Assembly: GCA_050945855.1 (NCBI GenBank)
Contig: JBMNTS010000015.1
Location: 1 to 33,630, forward strand
Reading direction: 5' to 3'
From: CAYSNP01 sp050945855
Lineage (GTDB): Bacteria; Bacillota; Clostridia; Christensenellales; DTU072
Length of the DNA: 33,630 nucleotides
In this document: piece by piece, positions 7,667-15,664 of the stretch
Position numbering within the stretch: position 1 is the first letter of the stretch
How the letters are laid out: each line of letters starts with the position of its first letter
Notes under the pieces: model-generated
The model's input: the letters and a program-made list of their open reading frames with translations, nothing else
The model's database searches: none
Told to the model about the DNA's origin: nothing
Made by a program: the position numbers and the translations under genes

Positions 7667-9109
7667 TTATACCGCAAGCGTAGTGATTACCACATCCCCG
7701 TTGATAAAGGGGAACATAATTTTTCCGCTGTCAAAACGCTTGCTGCTCAACGCGGACATCAACTGTTCGAAACAGGACAGGCGGTAGCAATTATTAACAT
7801 AAAATCTTTTCATTCCCTTAAAAAACGCCTCCTCTCCCATCGCCTCATATAAGGCGGAAAACATTATCGCGCTTTTGCTGTAACATATTATTTCATATTC
7901 GTACATGGACTTATATTCATACAGAGTTTTTGTCATTTTAGCTTCATAAGAGGGATTTATGGCTTGCTCAATCATGGTAAAGCCCACGTATGCGTTGCGC
8001 AGGTTTTTCAATTCGTGAGCGTAACGCTCCTCATCTCCGTTTAATTTGTAATACAGCAGCGTGCAAAAGGTGGCAAGCCCTTCGTCGATATAAGCCTCTC
8101 TTATGCTGTCCGTGCCTATAAGGCAGGAAAACCATTGGTGCGCGGTTTCGTGGATTATCACATCCTGCTTATCTTGTTTTGTGGCGTTGATTACGCTGAG
8201 GGCTGGGTATTCCATGCCTCCATGGAAAAATGCCGCCTCCGCCACATTGTATTCGGGATAGGGGTATTCGCCGAACAGCCCGCTGAAAATTTCCAACGCG
8301 CGCGCCGCGGTATTCAAACTCTCTTCGGGGTCGGTATCCAGATAGTAATAATAATTGACCGTAGTGTTCAGCACATTTTTTGACTTAACCAAATAGTCTT
8401 TGCTCAAAAACAGCGCAAAATCCCTTACGCTCTTTTGCTCCAGCCTTACCGTTTTATACCTGTTGTCGTACTCCTCTCCCATAATACTGCCGGAGGAAGC
8501 GACAACATACGACCTTAAGCAAATCACATCCACCTTATAATCGGCGACTTCCGAGTAAAAGGGGTCTCCTATCCTGGTATAGGAGTCCAGCCGCCATTCC
8601 CCCTTTTCGTAAACCGCCATTACAGGATAAAAATTGCCCAGATTGACACTTCTGTCAAATGTTCCGAACCTTAGGGGCGCCTGCGGTATATCCAGGGTAT
8701 ATTTGATTGTCAGACTTACTTTTCCCTTGGGCGGAAGAGGGGTAGGCAGGTTTACCTTAATCAGCGCGGAGTCGTGCAGATAGCAAAAGGGAGTATCCTT
8801 GCCCTCTATCTGAAAGGAAAGGATATCAATCCCGCCGTAACGGGCCGGCGGGGAATCGAAAGCGGCGTTAAGCGCGCTCTCGCGGTAATTGTTGGCGTAC
8901 AGGTGCAAATACAGTTCACTCAAAGTATCCGGGGAGGAATTGACATATTCTATCCTTTGGGATACGTCCGCCTGCTTCTCATCCTCATTAAGTTTGATTT
9001 CAAGATAATATCGGCTGATATTTTCGGGCGGCGGGGGTGTCGTATCCTTGCATGCAACAAAGAGAAGCAAAACAGTGCAAAGCAATAGAACAAAAGCAAA
9101 TTTTTTCAT
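7667..9109 (-). CDS. M1-family zinc metallopeptidase-like lipoprotein
   Basis: This 480-residue protein begins with a lipoprotein signal peptide (hydrophobic stretch, then LFVAC-K with the lipid-bearing cysteine near residue 20). It is therefore predicted to be anchored on the outside of the membrane. The fold follows the gluzincin aminopeptidase plan: a beta-rich N-terminal domain, then GGMEYPALSVIN corresponding to the exopeptidase GxMEN motif, then the zinc site HETAHQW with the third ligand in IDEGLATF. The protein is shorter than full M1 aminopeptidases (about 850 residues) because the C-terminal helical domain is reduced. GGAGG precedes the ATG. It likely trims extracellular peptides; the exact specificity is unknown. 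Confidence 0.9.
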   Translation of the reverse strand: MKKFAFVLLLCTVLLLFVACKDTTPPPPENISRYYLEIKLNEDEKQADVSQRIEYVNSSPDTLSELYLHLYANNYRESALNAAFDSPPARYGGIDILSFQIEGKDTPFCYLHDSALIKVNLPTPLPPKGKVSLTIKYTLDIPQAPLRFGTFDRSVNLGNFYPVMAVYEKGEWRLDSYTRIGDPFYSEVADYKVDVICLRSYVVASSGSIMGEEYDNRYKTVRLEQKSVRDFALFLSKDYLVKSKNVLNTTVNYYYYLDTDPEESLNTAARALEIFSGLFGEYPYPEYNVAEAAFFHGGMEYPALSVINATKQDKQDVIIHETAHQWFSCLIGTDSIREAYIDEGLATFCTLLYYKLNGDEERYAHELKNLRNAYVGFTMIEQAINPSYEAKMTKTLYEYKSMYEYEIICYSKSAIMFSALYEAMGEEAFFKGMKRFYVNNCYRLSCFEQLMSALSSKRFDSGKIMFPFINGDVVITTLAV

Positions 9110-9194
9110 TGGGCGCCTCCGGATTAAATACTTATAAAATACTATTAGATAATATTAGAAACGCCTTATGAATATACATAAAAAATTCGCAAAA

Positions 9195-9229
9195 TGCATA
9201 AAGACCGCCAAAACAGCGGTCTCTATGCA
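9195..9229 (-). terminator. Terminator of trxB (minus strand)
   Basis: A 14-position stem (TGCATA, one A/C mismatch, AGACCGC) encloses the loop CAAAACA. Read on the minus strand, it runs into T-rich sequence. Confidence 0.65.
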
Positions 9230-9344
9230 ATATGATAAGGGGGAAAATTATGAGCTATTGAGCTTGTCTATATAATAGCATAAACATTGCGTCTCCCACA
9301 AGTGGTTTTCAGGGGTAAAAAGTAAAACAAAAGTAAATGTTGCT

Positions 9345-10241
9345 TCATAATAATACCAAAGTCGCCTGTTCTCCGGCTATTGCGCCGTCCGCGCAGGCGG
9401 TAATTATCTGACGCAGATGCTTTTGCCGCACGTCCCCAACCGCGTAAACTTTATCAAGGCTGGTTTTCATGTTATCGTCCGTAATAATGTAGCCTCTTTC
9501 GTCGCAGTCAACCTGCCCTTGCACCAGAGAGGTATTGGGAATGGTTCCCGCGGCTATAAACAATCCGTCCACCGCTATCTCCCTTTCGCCTTCCGGTGTG
9601 GACAGGATAAGCCCATGAAGCGGATTGCCGAGGTAGCGTGTCACCTGCGCGGATAAAATGGGCTCCACGTCCGTTTTGGCAAGCCTGTCCGAGAGTATTC
9701 TGTCCGCCCTGTAAGTGTCCCTGCGATGGATCAGGTATACCTTTTTCGCAATCCTGCTAAGGTACATGGCCTCGGTAAGAGCGGTATTGCCGCCTCCCAC
9801 CACGGCTACCGTCTTGTTCTTGTAAAAGTTGCCGTCGCAGGTAGCGCAAAAGGAAATGCCGCTCCCTATCAGCTCTGCCTCGTTTTCCAGGCTTAGCCCT
9901 CTGGGGTGTGTGCCTATTGCCAATATAACCACTCTTGCCTGTATGCTGCCGCTGTATTCGGTATCCAGGGTTTTCAATTCGCTTTTCAGATCCATGCTCC
10001 TGACGTTGTCATATAAAAACTCTCCGCCGAAACGCTCCACCTGGCTTTTGATTTTTTCACACAATTCGTATCCGGAGATTCTGTCCAGACCCGGATAGTT
10101 TTCTATTTCCGCGGTCAGCAGGCTCAAGCCGCCAATGCCAGCGCCTTCGATAAGCACAGTCTTCAGCCCGCCCCGCAGTGCGTAGAGAGCGGATGTAAGA
10201 CCGCCGGGGCCTCCGCCTAATACCGCAACATCGTACAACAT
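9345..10241 (-). CDS. trxB: Thioredoxin reductase (NADPH-type flavoprotein)
   Basis: This 298-residue protein is the usual length for low-molecular-weight thioredoxin reductase. An FAD-binding GGGPGGLTSALYALR lies at 9-23. The redox-active CATC is at 132-135. A second dinucleotide fold (VVGGGNTALTEA) is followed by the NADPH phosphate-recognising HRRDTYRA at 172-179, and the second FAD motif is VYAVGDVR near the C-terminus. Retention of HRRxxxR argues for NADPH rather than the ferredoxin-dependent clostridial variant. The position that is usually GGQ is GGL here (38-39), a small departure from the family. AAGAGGTG precedes the ATG. It has its own promoter and terminator and no thioredoxin gene beside it, so it probably serves general disulfide reduction. 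Confidence 0.93.
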   Translation of the reverse strand: MLYDVAVLGGGPGGLTSALYALRGGLKTVLIEGAGIGGLSLLTAEIENYPGLDRISGYELCEKIKSQVERFGGEFLYDNVRSMDLKSELKTLDTEYSGSIQARVVILAIGTHPRGLSLENEAELIGSGISFCATCDGNFYKNKTVAVVGGGNTALTEAMYLSRIAKKVYLIHRRDTYRADRILSDRLAKTDVEPILSAQVTRYLGNPLHGLILSTPEGEREIAVDGLFIAAGTIPNTSLVQGQVDCDERGYIITDDNMKTSLDKVYAVGDVRQKHLRQIITACADGAIAGEQATLVLL

Positions 10242-10273
10242 AATTCACCTCTTTTGAAAAATATGTTTTTTAT

Positions 10274-10302
10274 AGTATAGCCTAATAATTGTTTTTTGCC
10301 AA
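10274..10302 (-). promoter_or_regulatory. Promoter of trxB
   Basis: On the minus strand, TTGGCA (10302-10297) and TATACT (10279-10274) are 17 bases apart, ending 32 bases before the trxB ATG. Confidence 0.55.
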
Positions 10303-10379
10303 ATAAATCCGCGCATTATTTATATCGGAGAAATCAATTGATATTTAAGGTCTGGCGGCTTATTTTTCCCCAAAAATGC

Positions 10380-10406
10380 AAAAATGTGACTGACCATCAC
10401 ATTTTT
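10380..10406 (-). terminator. Probable terminator of spoVG
   Basis: AAAAATGTGA and TCACATTTTT pair perfectly around CTGACCA. On the minus strand the stem is followed by further T runs. It could act in both directions. Confidence 0.6.
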
Positions 10407-10471
10407 TGCAAGAAAAGGAATGAAAAATGAACTACAATTAATTAAAGAATAAGAGCAGGTCGCTTGCAGAC

Positions 10472-10735
10472 TTATTCGTTTAATGCTTTTTCGTATTCCG
10501 CCAGTATCAAATCTCTTATTTGTTCTCTCACAGGGGTTTTAATGGGATGGGCTATGTCTCTGTATTCGCCGGAAGGAGTTTTGCGGGAAGGCATCACTAT
10601 AAAGCAGCCGTCCGTCCCTTCTATCACCTTGATGTCGTGAATAGCGAACTCGTCGTCAATAATTATGCTGGATACAGCCTTCAGTTTTCCTTCGGTATTT
10701 TTGAGTACTTTAACTCTAACATCTGTAATATTCAT
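10472..10735 (-). CDS. spoVG: SpoVG family protein
   Basis: This 87-residue protein matches SpoVG closely: MNITDVRVKVL at the start, IDDEFAIHDIKVIEG in the middle, then the hallmark FIVMPSRKTPSGEYRDIAHPI. SpoVG is a small nucleic-acid-binding regulator that affects septation, sporulation and cell-envelope or virulence genes in Firmicutes. Its presence fits a spore-forming or formerly spore-forming lineage but does not prove sporulation, since non-sporeformers keep it. AAGGAGC precedes the ATG. It is transcribed away from murC, an association also seen in some clostridial genomes. Confidence 0.96.
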   Translation of the reverse strand: MNITDVRVKVLKNTEGKLKAVSSIIIDDEFAIHDIKVIEGTDGCFIVMPSRKTPSGEYRDIAHPIKTPVREQIRDLILAEYEKALNE

Positions 10736-10777
10736 AAAATTTGCTCCTTGTATAATGCATGCAACCTGTTAATACGT

Positions 10778-10806
10778 ATTATACAACATTAAAAGCGCCA
10801 TTTCAA
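10778..10806 (-). promoter_or_regulatory. Promoter of spoVG
   Basis: On the minus strand, TTGAAA (10806-10801) and TATAAT (10783-10778) are spaced by 17 bases. This is a sigma-A type match rather than an obvious sigma-H one. Confidence 0.62.
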
Positions 10807-10910
10807 GACCTATTTTGTTATTTTTATAAAAAAGCACCATAATAACTGTTATATTTACAAAAACTTGCAAAGATAACAATATTACGCGCTTATGGCATAT
10901 TTATATTAAT

Positions 10911-12272
10911 ATGCATATAATCGACAAAATCGACAGAATTCATTTTATCGGAATAGGCGGGATAAGCATGAGCGCGCTCGCCAAACTTATGTGCGCGCTG
11001 GGCAAAAAGGTAAGCGGCTCGGACGCCAATTATTCCCCCGCTTTGGTGGAGCTTACGGAGTGCGGGATAGACGCCTATATCGGGAGCGACCCCAAAAAGC
11101 TGGAGGATGCGGGGCTGGTGGTATATTCTTCCGCCGTACCCCGGGATGACGCGGAACTGTCCTGCGCATATTCCTTAAATATACCCGCAGCGGAAAGGTT
11201 TGTGTTTTTGGGAGAGGTGGCAAGCTATTATGATAAATGCATTGCGGTAGCGGGCACGCACGGCAAAACCACGGTCACGGCAATGATTGCGCATTTGTTG
11301 AAAAGAGCGGGGAAAAGCTTTACTGCGCATATCGGCGGATATGCGAAAGAGGGTATCGGCAATATGTATATCGCGGGCAGGGAATACTTTTTGACAGAGG
11401 CGTGCGAGTATAAAAAAAGTCTGTTGAGCCTTTCTCCGTACATGAGCATAGTCTTAAACGCGGAATATGACCACCCCGATACGTATAGGGATCTCGCGGA
11501 AGTGCACGAAACCTTTAACGCCTTTCTTAATAAAACGAAGCCGCAAGGCAAAAAGATAGTATGCGGGGATTGCGACTATTACCGGAAAAACCTGATTGGC
11601 AGGAGCGATATTATTACTTACGGGCTGGAGGAAAAAAACCTTTTCAGAGCCAGTGAAATAAAGGAGTACAAGAAAGGATATTTCAGTTTTAAGGTCAGTT
11701 ATGACAATCGGGAGATTTTTGAGATTTTTCTTAATATAATAGGAGAATTTAACATATACAACGCGCTTGCCGCCGCCGCAGCCGCCCGCATTTTGGGTAT
11801 AGAAAAAGCAGTCATAGAAGAAACGCTGTCCGGTTTTTGCGGCGTTAAAAGGCGATTTCAGAAAATGGGGCAGGTCAACGGGGGAGACGTATACATAGAT
11901 TACGCTCATCATCCGCGCGAAATCGAAGCGGTGCTTGCCGCGGCGGAGAAAATCAAAAAAGCCCGTACATTAATCGTCTTTCAGCCGCATACATATTCCA
12001 GAACGTCCTCTTTGATAAACGAGTTTGTGGAGTGCTTTAAGCATTACGACGAGCTGTACATAGTCAAAAGCTACAGTTCCAGAGAGCAGCCCGAACAGGG
12101 TATGACCGCGCTGGATTTGTACAGGCATACCGCGCATAAAGGCAATGTGCAGTATTTTGATAACATTGTGGAATTGGCAAAATATCTGTCCTGCTCCGTC
12201 CGAAAAGACGACCAGGTTTTGATTCTAGGCGCGGGCGATATCGACTGCCTTGCGGAATTGATAATTGATTAG
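10911..12272 (+). CDS. murC: UDP-N-acetylmuramate--L-alanine ligase
   Basis: MurC adds L-alanine to UDP-MurNAc, the first amino acid of the peptidoglycan stem, in the cytoplasm. The 453-residue protein begins with the UDP-binding IHFIGIGGISMSALA. The ATP-binding P-loop AGTHGKTTVTAMIAH is near residue 115. The Mur-ligase middle domain contains LNAEYDHPD, and the C-terminal domain contains DYAHHPREIEAVL and FQPHTYSRT. Length and motif order are normal. The chosen ATG is right before the conserved N-terminus but has no clear ribosome binding site, which suggests low or leader-dependent translation. It stands alone, divergent from spoVG and convergent with the dehydrogenase-like gene. Confidence 0.95.
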   Translation: MHIIDKIDRIHFIGIGGISMSALAKLMCALGKKVSGSDANYSPALVELTECGIDAYIGSDPKKLEDAGLVVYSSAVPRDDAELSCAYSLNIPAAERFVFLGEVASYYDKCIAVAGTHGKTTVTAMIAHLLKRAGKSFTAHIGGYAKEGIGNMYIAGREYFLTEACEYKKSLLSLSPYMSIVLNAEYDHPDTYRDLAEVHETFNAFLNKTKPQGKKIVCGDCDYYRKNLIGRSDIITYGLEEKNLFRASEIKEYKKGYFSFKVSYDNREIFEIFLNIIGEFNIYNALAAAAAARILGIEKAVIEETLSGFCGVKRRFQKMGQVNGGDVYIDYAHHPREIEAVLAAAEKIKKARTLIVFQPHTYSRTSSLINEFVECFKHYDELYIVKSYSSREQPEQGMTALDLYRHTAHKGNVQYFDNIVELAKYLSCSVRKDDQVLILGAGDIDCLAELIID

Positions 12273-12318
12273 CCGCTCCGGGCAGCCTGAAAACAATGTA
12301 ATAAAGAGGGTCCAACGC

Positions 12319-13293
12319 TTAAATGGTCTTTACTATAGGGCAGCAGCAGTAACTTGTGTTTTCGCTCCATTGGTTGAGCAGAGCCGCCACGTTATCCATA
12401 TCTGACAAATCCGCCGTTCTGTCGCAAAGGTTTTTCAGTTTCAGAATATCCTGCATAAGGATATTGACGGCGCCGTCTATTTTCGTTCTGTAGTCGCTTA
12501 TGCCGGACAGGGTAAGCCCCTTTTTATATATCGGGCTGATATCCAGCTCCAGTCGCGCCACGCTTTCCTTCAGTCCCATTATTACCGCTTTACCGCCTTC
12601 CTGCAACAGTTCAAGCATATAATTGGCGCTGGTGGTTTCCATGGACGAATAAACGCCGCTTTCCGCAAGCCTTCCGCCTGTAATGGCCATTACCCTCTCG
12701 TAAGGGGATTCCGCGGTGGCGTTGATGGTGTAGTATACCCCGTTTTCCCTTGCTTTTTGCAGCTTAAGGCTGTCGTTGGAGATAACAATGGGTATACCCT
12801 GATAATATAATATAAGCTGGGCAAGGATATTCATAACGGGGGATGCGCCGATTAGCGTAACGTAGTCGCCTTTTTCCAGCTTCAGGCTGTCTAAAATCGC
12901 TATAGCCTGCGCAACGTAGCATAAAAAGATGCCGTCCTCTTCTTTTATATCCTGCATGGAGATTACGTTTTCGGGAGGCAGGCGGGTAAAATCGCAAAAG
13001 AAACCGGGAGCGTCCTTGCCGTACAGCTTATATTTATCGCTGTCCTCCTCATAAAAAAAGGGATTCAACATCACCTTCTGCCCTTGTTTAAACTCTCCAG
13101 TGTCTTCGCTTATTATCGCTGTCGCCATACTGCATGGAGTGACGGGATAGCTTGTTTTTATTTTCCCCAAAAAGAGATTGAGGTCATAAGGACTAAAAAG
13201 GATTCTGTTGATTTTTACCTTTACCCCCTCCCCCTCCTTACTTCTTTCGGCAATTAGAATTTCACCCGTTCCGGTGAATTGAAAAAGTTTCAT
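12319..13293 (-). CDS. Degenerate medium-chain dehydrogenase (MDR) superfamily protein
   Basis: The 324-residue protein has the two-domain plan of zinc-type alcohol dehydrogenases: a GroES-like N-terminal domain (VKVKINRILFSPYDLNLF, then FKQGQKVMLNP) and a nucleotide-binding domain (YVTLIGASPVMNILAQLILYY). The catalytic zinc ligands appear lost. The usual GxCGxD cysteine is replaced in LFSPYDLN, and the usual GHE is replaced in PVTPCSMATAI. The glycine-rich turn is IGASPVM rather than GxGxxG. It may therefore be a zinc-independent reductase or a binding protein. The gene is monocistronic. The superfamily call is good; the reaction is unknown. Confidence 0.75.
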   Translation of the reverse strand: MKLFQFTGTGEILIAERSKEGEGVKVKINRILFSPYDLNLFLGKIKTSYPVTPCSMATAIISEDTGEFKQGQKVMLNPFFYEEDSDKYKLYGKDAPGFFCDFTRLPPENVISMQDIKEEDGIFLCYVAQAIAILDSLKLEKGDYVTLIGASPVMNILAQLILYYQGIPIVISNDSLKLQKARENGVYYTINATAESPYERVMAITGGRLAESGVYSSMETTSANYMLELLQEGGKAVIMGLKESVARLELDISPIYKKGLTLSGISDYRTKIDGAVNILMQDILKLKNLCDRTADLSDMDNVAALLNQWSENTSYCCCPIVKTI

Positions 13294-13451
13294 ATACTTA
13301 TATCCTCTCTTGCTATTAAAAAATTATATCAAATACGCGCTCGATTGTAAACCTTTTTTGCTCTCATTACCGTAATAGGAGCGAAAATGAGGCAGAATAA
13401 TGTCGTTTGTCAAAATAATGCGACATATTTGTCTTTGAGTGAATAAAACAG

Positions 13452-13480
13452 TTGACTTTTAGGAGCGCAATATTTATAAT
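13452..13480 (+). promoter_or_regulatory. Promoter of rpmE
   Basis: TTGACT (13452-13457) and TATAAT (13475-13480) lie 17 bases apart. Transcription would start about 60 bases before the ATG. Confidence 0.68.
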
Positions 13481-13495
13481 TTACAGGTGACTTTA

Positions 13496-13516
13496 ATTAA
13501 GTATTAATTACTTAAT
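13496..13516 (+). promoter_or_regulatory. Hairpin in the rpmE leader
   Basis: ATTAAGTA and TACTTAAT pair around TTAAT in the short 5' leader. L31 mRNAs of several groups carry autoregulatory leaders; whether this is one is unproven. Confidence 0.35.
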
Positions 13517-13548
13517 AATGCCAAAAATAAATCAATCGAGGTGAAAAA

Positions 13549-13752
13549 ATGAAAGACAATATACATCCCTCCACAAATATAATAGATGTCGAATGCGCGT
13601 GCGGACAAAAGTTTCAGCTGGAATCTACCAGAAAGCAGGATACGCTGCGCTTGGAAATCTGCAACAAGTGCCATCCCTTTTATACCGGCAAGCAGAAGAT
13701 AGTGGATGCCGGCGGCAGGGTAGACAAGTTCCGTAAACGCTACGGTTTATAG
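13549..13752 (+). CDS. rpmE: 50S ribosomal protein L31, zinc-binding form
   Basis: This 67-residue protein has the L31 hallmarks: KDNIHPSTN at the start and CNKCHPFYTGKQK in the middle. C16, C18, C38 and C41 form the zinc site, so this is the C+ paralogue that is normally expressed when zinc is plentiful. AGGTG precedes the ATG. It has its own promoter and a strong terminator. It is followed by the DUF1385-PrmC fusion and prfA, the same order seen in many clostridia, where rpmE, a DUF1385 gene, prmC and prfA are neighbours. Confidence 0.97.
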   Translation: MKDNIHPSTNIIDVECACGQKFQLESTRKQDTLRLEICNKCHPFYTGKQKIVDAGGRVDKFRKRYGL

Positions 13753-13761
13753 AAAGACCAT

Positions 13762-13800
13762 AAAAAAATAGCGTGAGGGGTTTTCTTACGCTATTTTTTT
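13762..13800 (+). terminator. Terminator after rpmE
   Basis: A 16-position stem (AAAAAAATAGCGTGAG with its partner, one G-T wobble) encloses a 7-base loop and ends in seven T residues. Some read-through probably feeds the fusion gene, because I see no separate promoter before 13847. Confidence 0.85.
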
Positions 13801-13846
13801 ATACAAAAAAAAACGGCAAAGGCGAACAAACCTTAAAGGTGAGAAA

Positions 13847-15655
13847 ATGAAAAAGGAATGCACTGCCTCAGTGGGCGGACAAGCGGTATTGGAAGGCGTA
13901 ATGATGCGCTCCGGCGGCAGCATTGCCACGGCGGTGCGCAGCCCCGGGGGTGAAATACTATTGGAGACGCAACGCGTCAAAGGCGGCAAAGACTTGCCCA
14001 AATGGCGCAAATTGCCCATTATCCGGGGTATAGACAGCTTTATCTCTTCTATGGTAATAGGCATGAAAGCCATTTCCCGTACCGGTGAAATATACGCAAG
14101 CGACGAGGCGGAGCCTTCCAGATTTGAAAAGTGGCTTGCCAAAAAACTAAAAATAGAGCTTACGGATATAGCCGTATTTATCGGAATAATTTTGGGACTG
14201 GGGCTGGCGGTAGTGCTGTTTGTGCTTGCGCCGCAACTGGTAACCGACGGCATACTTAAACTGTTTAAGGTAAGCAAAATAAGCAGTATAGCCAAAAATC
14301 TGATAGCGGGGCTTATCAGGATGGGCATATTCTTAGGCTATATTTTGCTTGTGTCCCTGCTTAAAGACATAAAAAGGCTGTTTGCCTATCACGGCGCGGA
14401 GCATAAGGTAATCAACTGCTTTGAAAGCGGAGAGGAGCTTACTCCCGCCAACGCGGCTAAGCATTCAACCATACACGACAGATGCGGCACCACCTTTTTG
14501 TTTTTGGTGTTGTTTATCAGCATAATCTTCTTTTCCTTTTTTGGGTGGCCAAAACTATGGATAAGGATAACCACACGCCTGCTTTTATTGCCGTTGGTCG
14601 CCGGCATTTCTTACGAAGTGCTTAAATGGGCGGCCAAATATGACAACGCCTTTGTCAAAATAATTAAGGCGCCGGGCAAATGGCTGCAAAAAATCACCAC
14701 CAAAGAGCCGGACGAAGGCATGCTGGAAGTGGCAATCTGCGCCTTTTGCGAAGTAATGGAAATGGAAAAGGATGCCGCAAGACCGCTAAAGAGTTTTGAG
14801 AGCGGTACCCCGACAAAAGCCGCTTTGGAAGAAATAGGGGAAATCGTCCCTCCCCACGAAGCGGAGCTTATCTTAATGAGCGTTTTGGATTGCGAAAAAA
14901 GAAGCGGATTGACCCTTGCGCGGAGCATTGATAAGGAAAAACTTGCAAAAGCGCGGGGATACGCCGGAAGGCGGGCGAAGGGAGAGCCGCTGCAATATAT
15001 TCTGGGCAGCGTGAATTTTTACGGATACGAAATAAAGGTCAATGAAAATGTGCTGATACCCAGACCGGAAACGGAAATTTTGACTCAAAAAGCAATCGAA
15101 TGGTTAAAGGGAAGGTCACATAACCGTCCTGATTTAACGGTGCTGGAGTTGTGCACGGGCAGCGGAGCGGTCGCCATAGCCATAAAAAAGATAATGGAGG
15201 AGTATATTGCCGGACAGGGAGCGGGCGGCATCAGCGTGGACGCCGGTGATATTTCTCTGCTTGCTTTGGAGGTTGCGGGAGCCAACGCCGCGCTTAACGA
15301 GGCGGCGGTATTCTTTTTCGGCGGCGATATGTTCACGCCTTTTGCGGGCAAGAGGTATGATATGCTTATAGCCAATCCTCCTTATATAGAAAGGGAAGAA
15401 ATCGATAAGCTGGAGCGCGAGGTTAAGGACTGGGAGCCGCGCGAAGCTCTTGACGGCGGAAGCGACGGGCTTGATTTTTATAGGGTAATAGCGGACAAGG
15501 GGGCGGATTACCTCAATGACGGCGGCTGTATCTTTTTGGAAACAGGCTACAATCAGGCGGACAAAGTCGCAGAATTGTTTGAGAATAATTACAGTGTGGA
15601 AATATACGCCGACCTTAACGGCATACGGCGAATTGTAAAAGCGGAAATAAAATAA
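13847..15655 (+). CDS. prmC: Fusion of DUF1385 membrane protein and release-factor glutamine methyltransferase (PrmC)
   Basis: One uninterrupted 602-residue frame joins two proteins that are usually separate. Residues 1-~310 are a DUF1385 (YqhQ-like) membrane protein: GGQAVLEGVMMR at 10-21, HGAEHK at 182-187, and hydrophobic segments near 108-130, 150-172, 215-233 and 243-256. Residues ~322-602 are PrmC, with a shortened N-terminal helical domain, IPRPETE at 404-410, the SAM-binding LELCTGSG at 433-440, and the catalytic NPPY at 510-513. PrmC methylates the glutamine of the GGQ motif of release factors, and prfA starts 9 bases downstream. ATGs near 14756 have no ribosome binding site, so two separate products seem unlikely. 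PrmC would then be tethered to the membrane. Confidence 0.9.
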   Translation: MKKECTASVGGQAVLEGVMMRSGGSIATAVRSPGGEILLETQRVKGGKDLPKWRKLPIIRGIDSFISSMVIGMKAISRTGEIYASDEAEPSRFEKWLAKKLKIELTDIAVFIGIILGLGLAVVLFVLAPQLVTDGILKLFKVSKISSIAKNLIAGLIRMGIFLGYILLVSLLKDIKRLFAYHGAEHKVINCFESGEELTPANAAKHSTIHDRCGTTFLFLVLFISIIFFSFFGWPKLWIRITTRLLLLPLVAGISYEVLKWAAKYDNAFVKIIKAPGKWLQKITTKEPDEGMLEVAICAFCEVMEMEKDAARPLKSFESGTPTKAALEEIGEIVPPHEAELILMSVLDCEKRSGLTLARSIDKEKLAKARGYAGRRAKGEPLQYILGSVNFYGYEIKVNENVLIPRPETEILTQKAIEWLKGRSHNRPDLTVLELCTGSGAVAIAIKKIMEEYIAGQGAGGISVDAGDISLLALEVAGANAALNEAAVFFFGGDMFTPFAGKRYDMLIANPPYIEREEIDKLEREVKDWEPREALDGGSDGLDFYRVIADKGADYLNDGGCIFLETGYNQADKVAELFENNYSVEIYADLNGIRRIVKAEIK

Positions 15656-15664
15656 GGTAGCAAG

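Noticed and set aside
9268..9348. 26-residue frame on the minus strand overlapping the trxB stop as ATGA
   Set aside because: It has no ribosome binding site and no recognisable motif; its position before the trxB terminator is not enough evidence.
14756..14780. Internal ATGs as a separate start for PrmC
   Set aside because: There is no ribosome binding site nearby, and the upstream frame continues without a stop.
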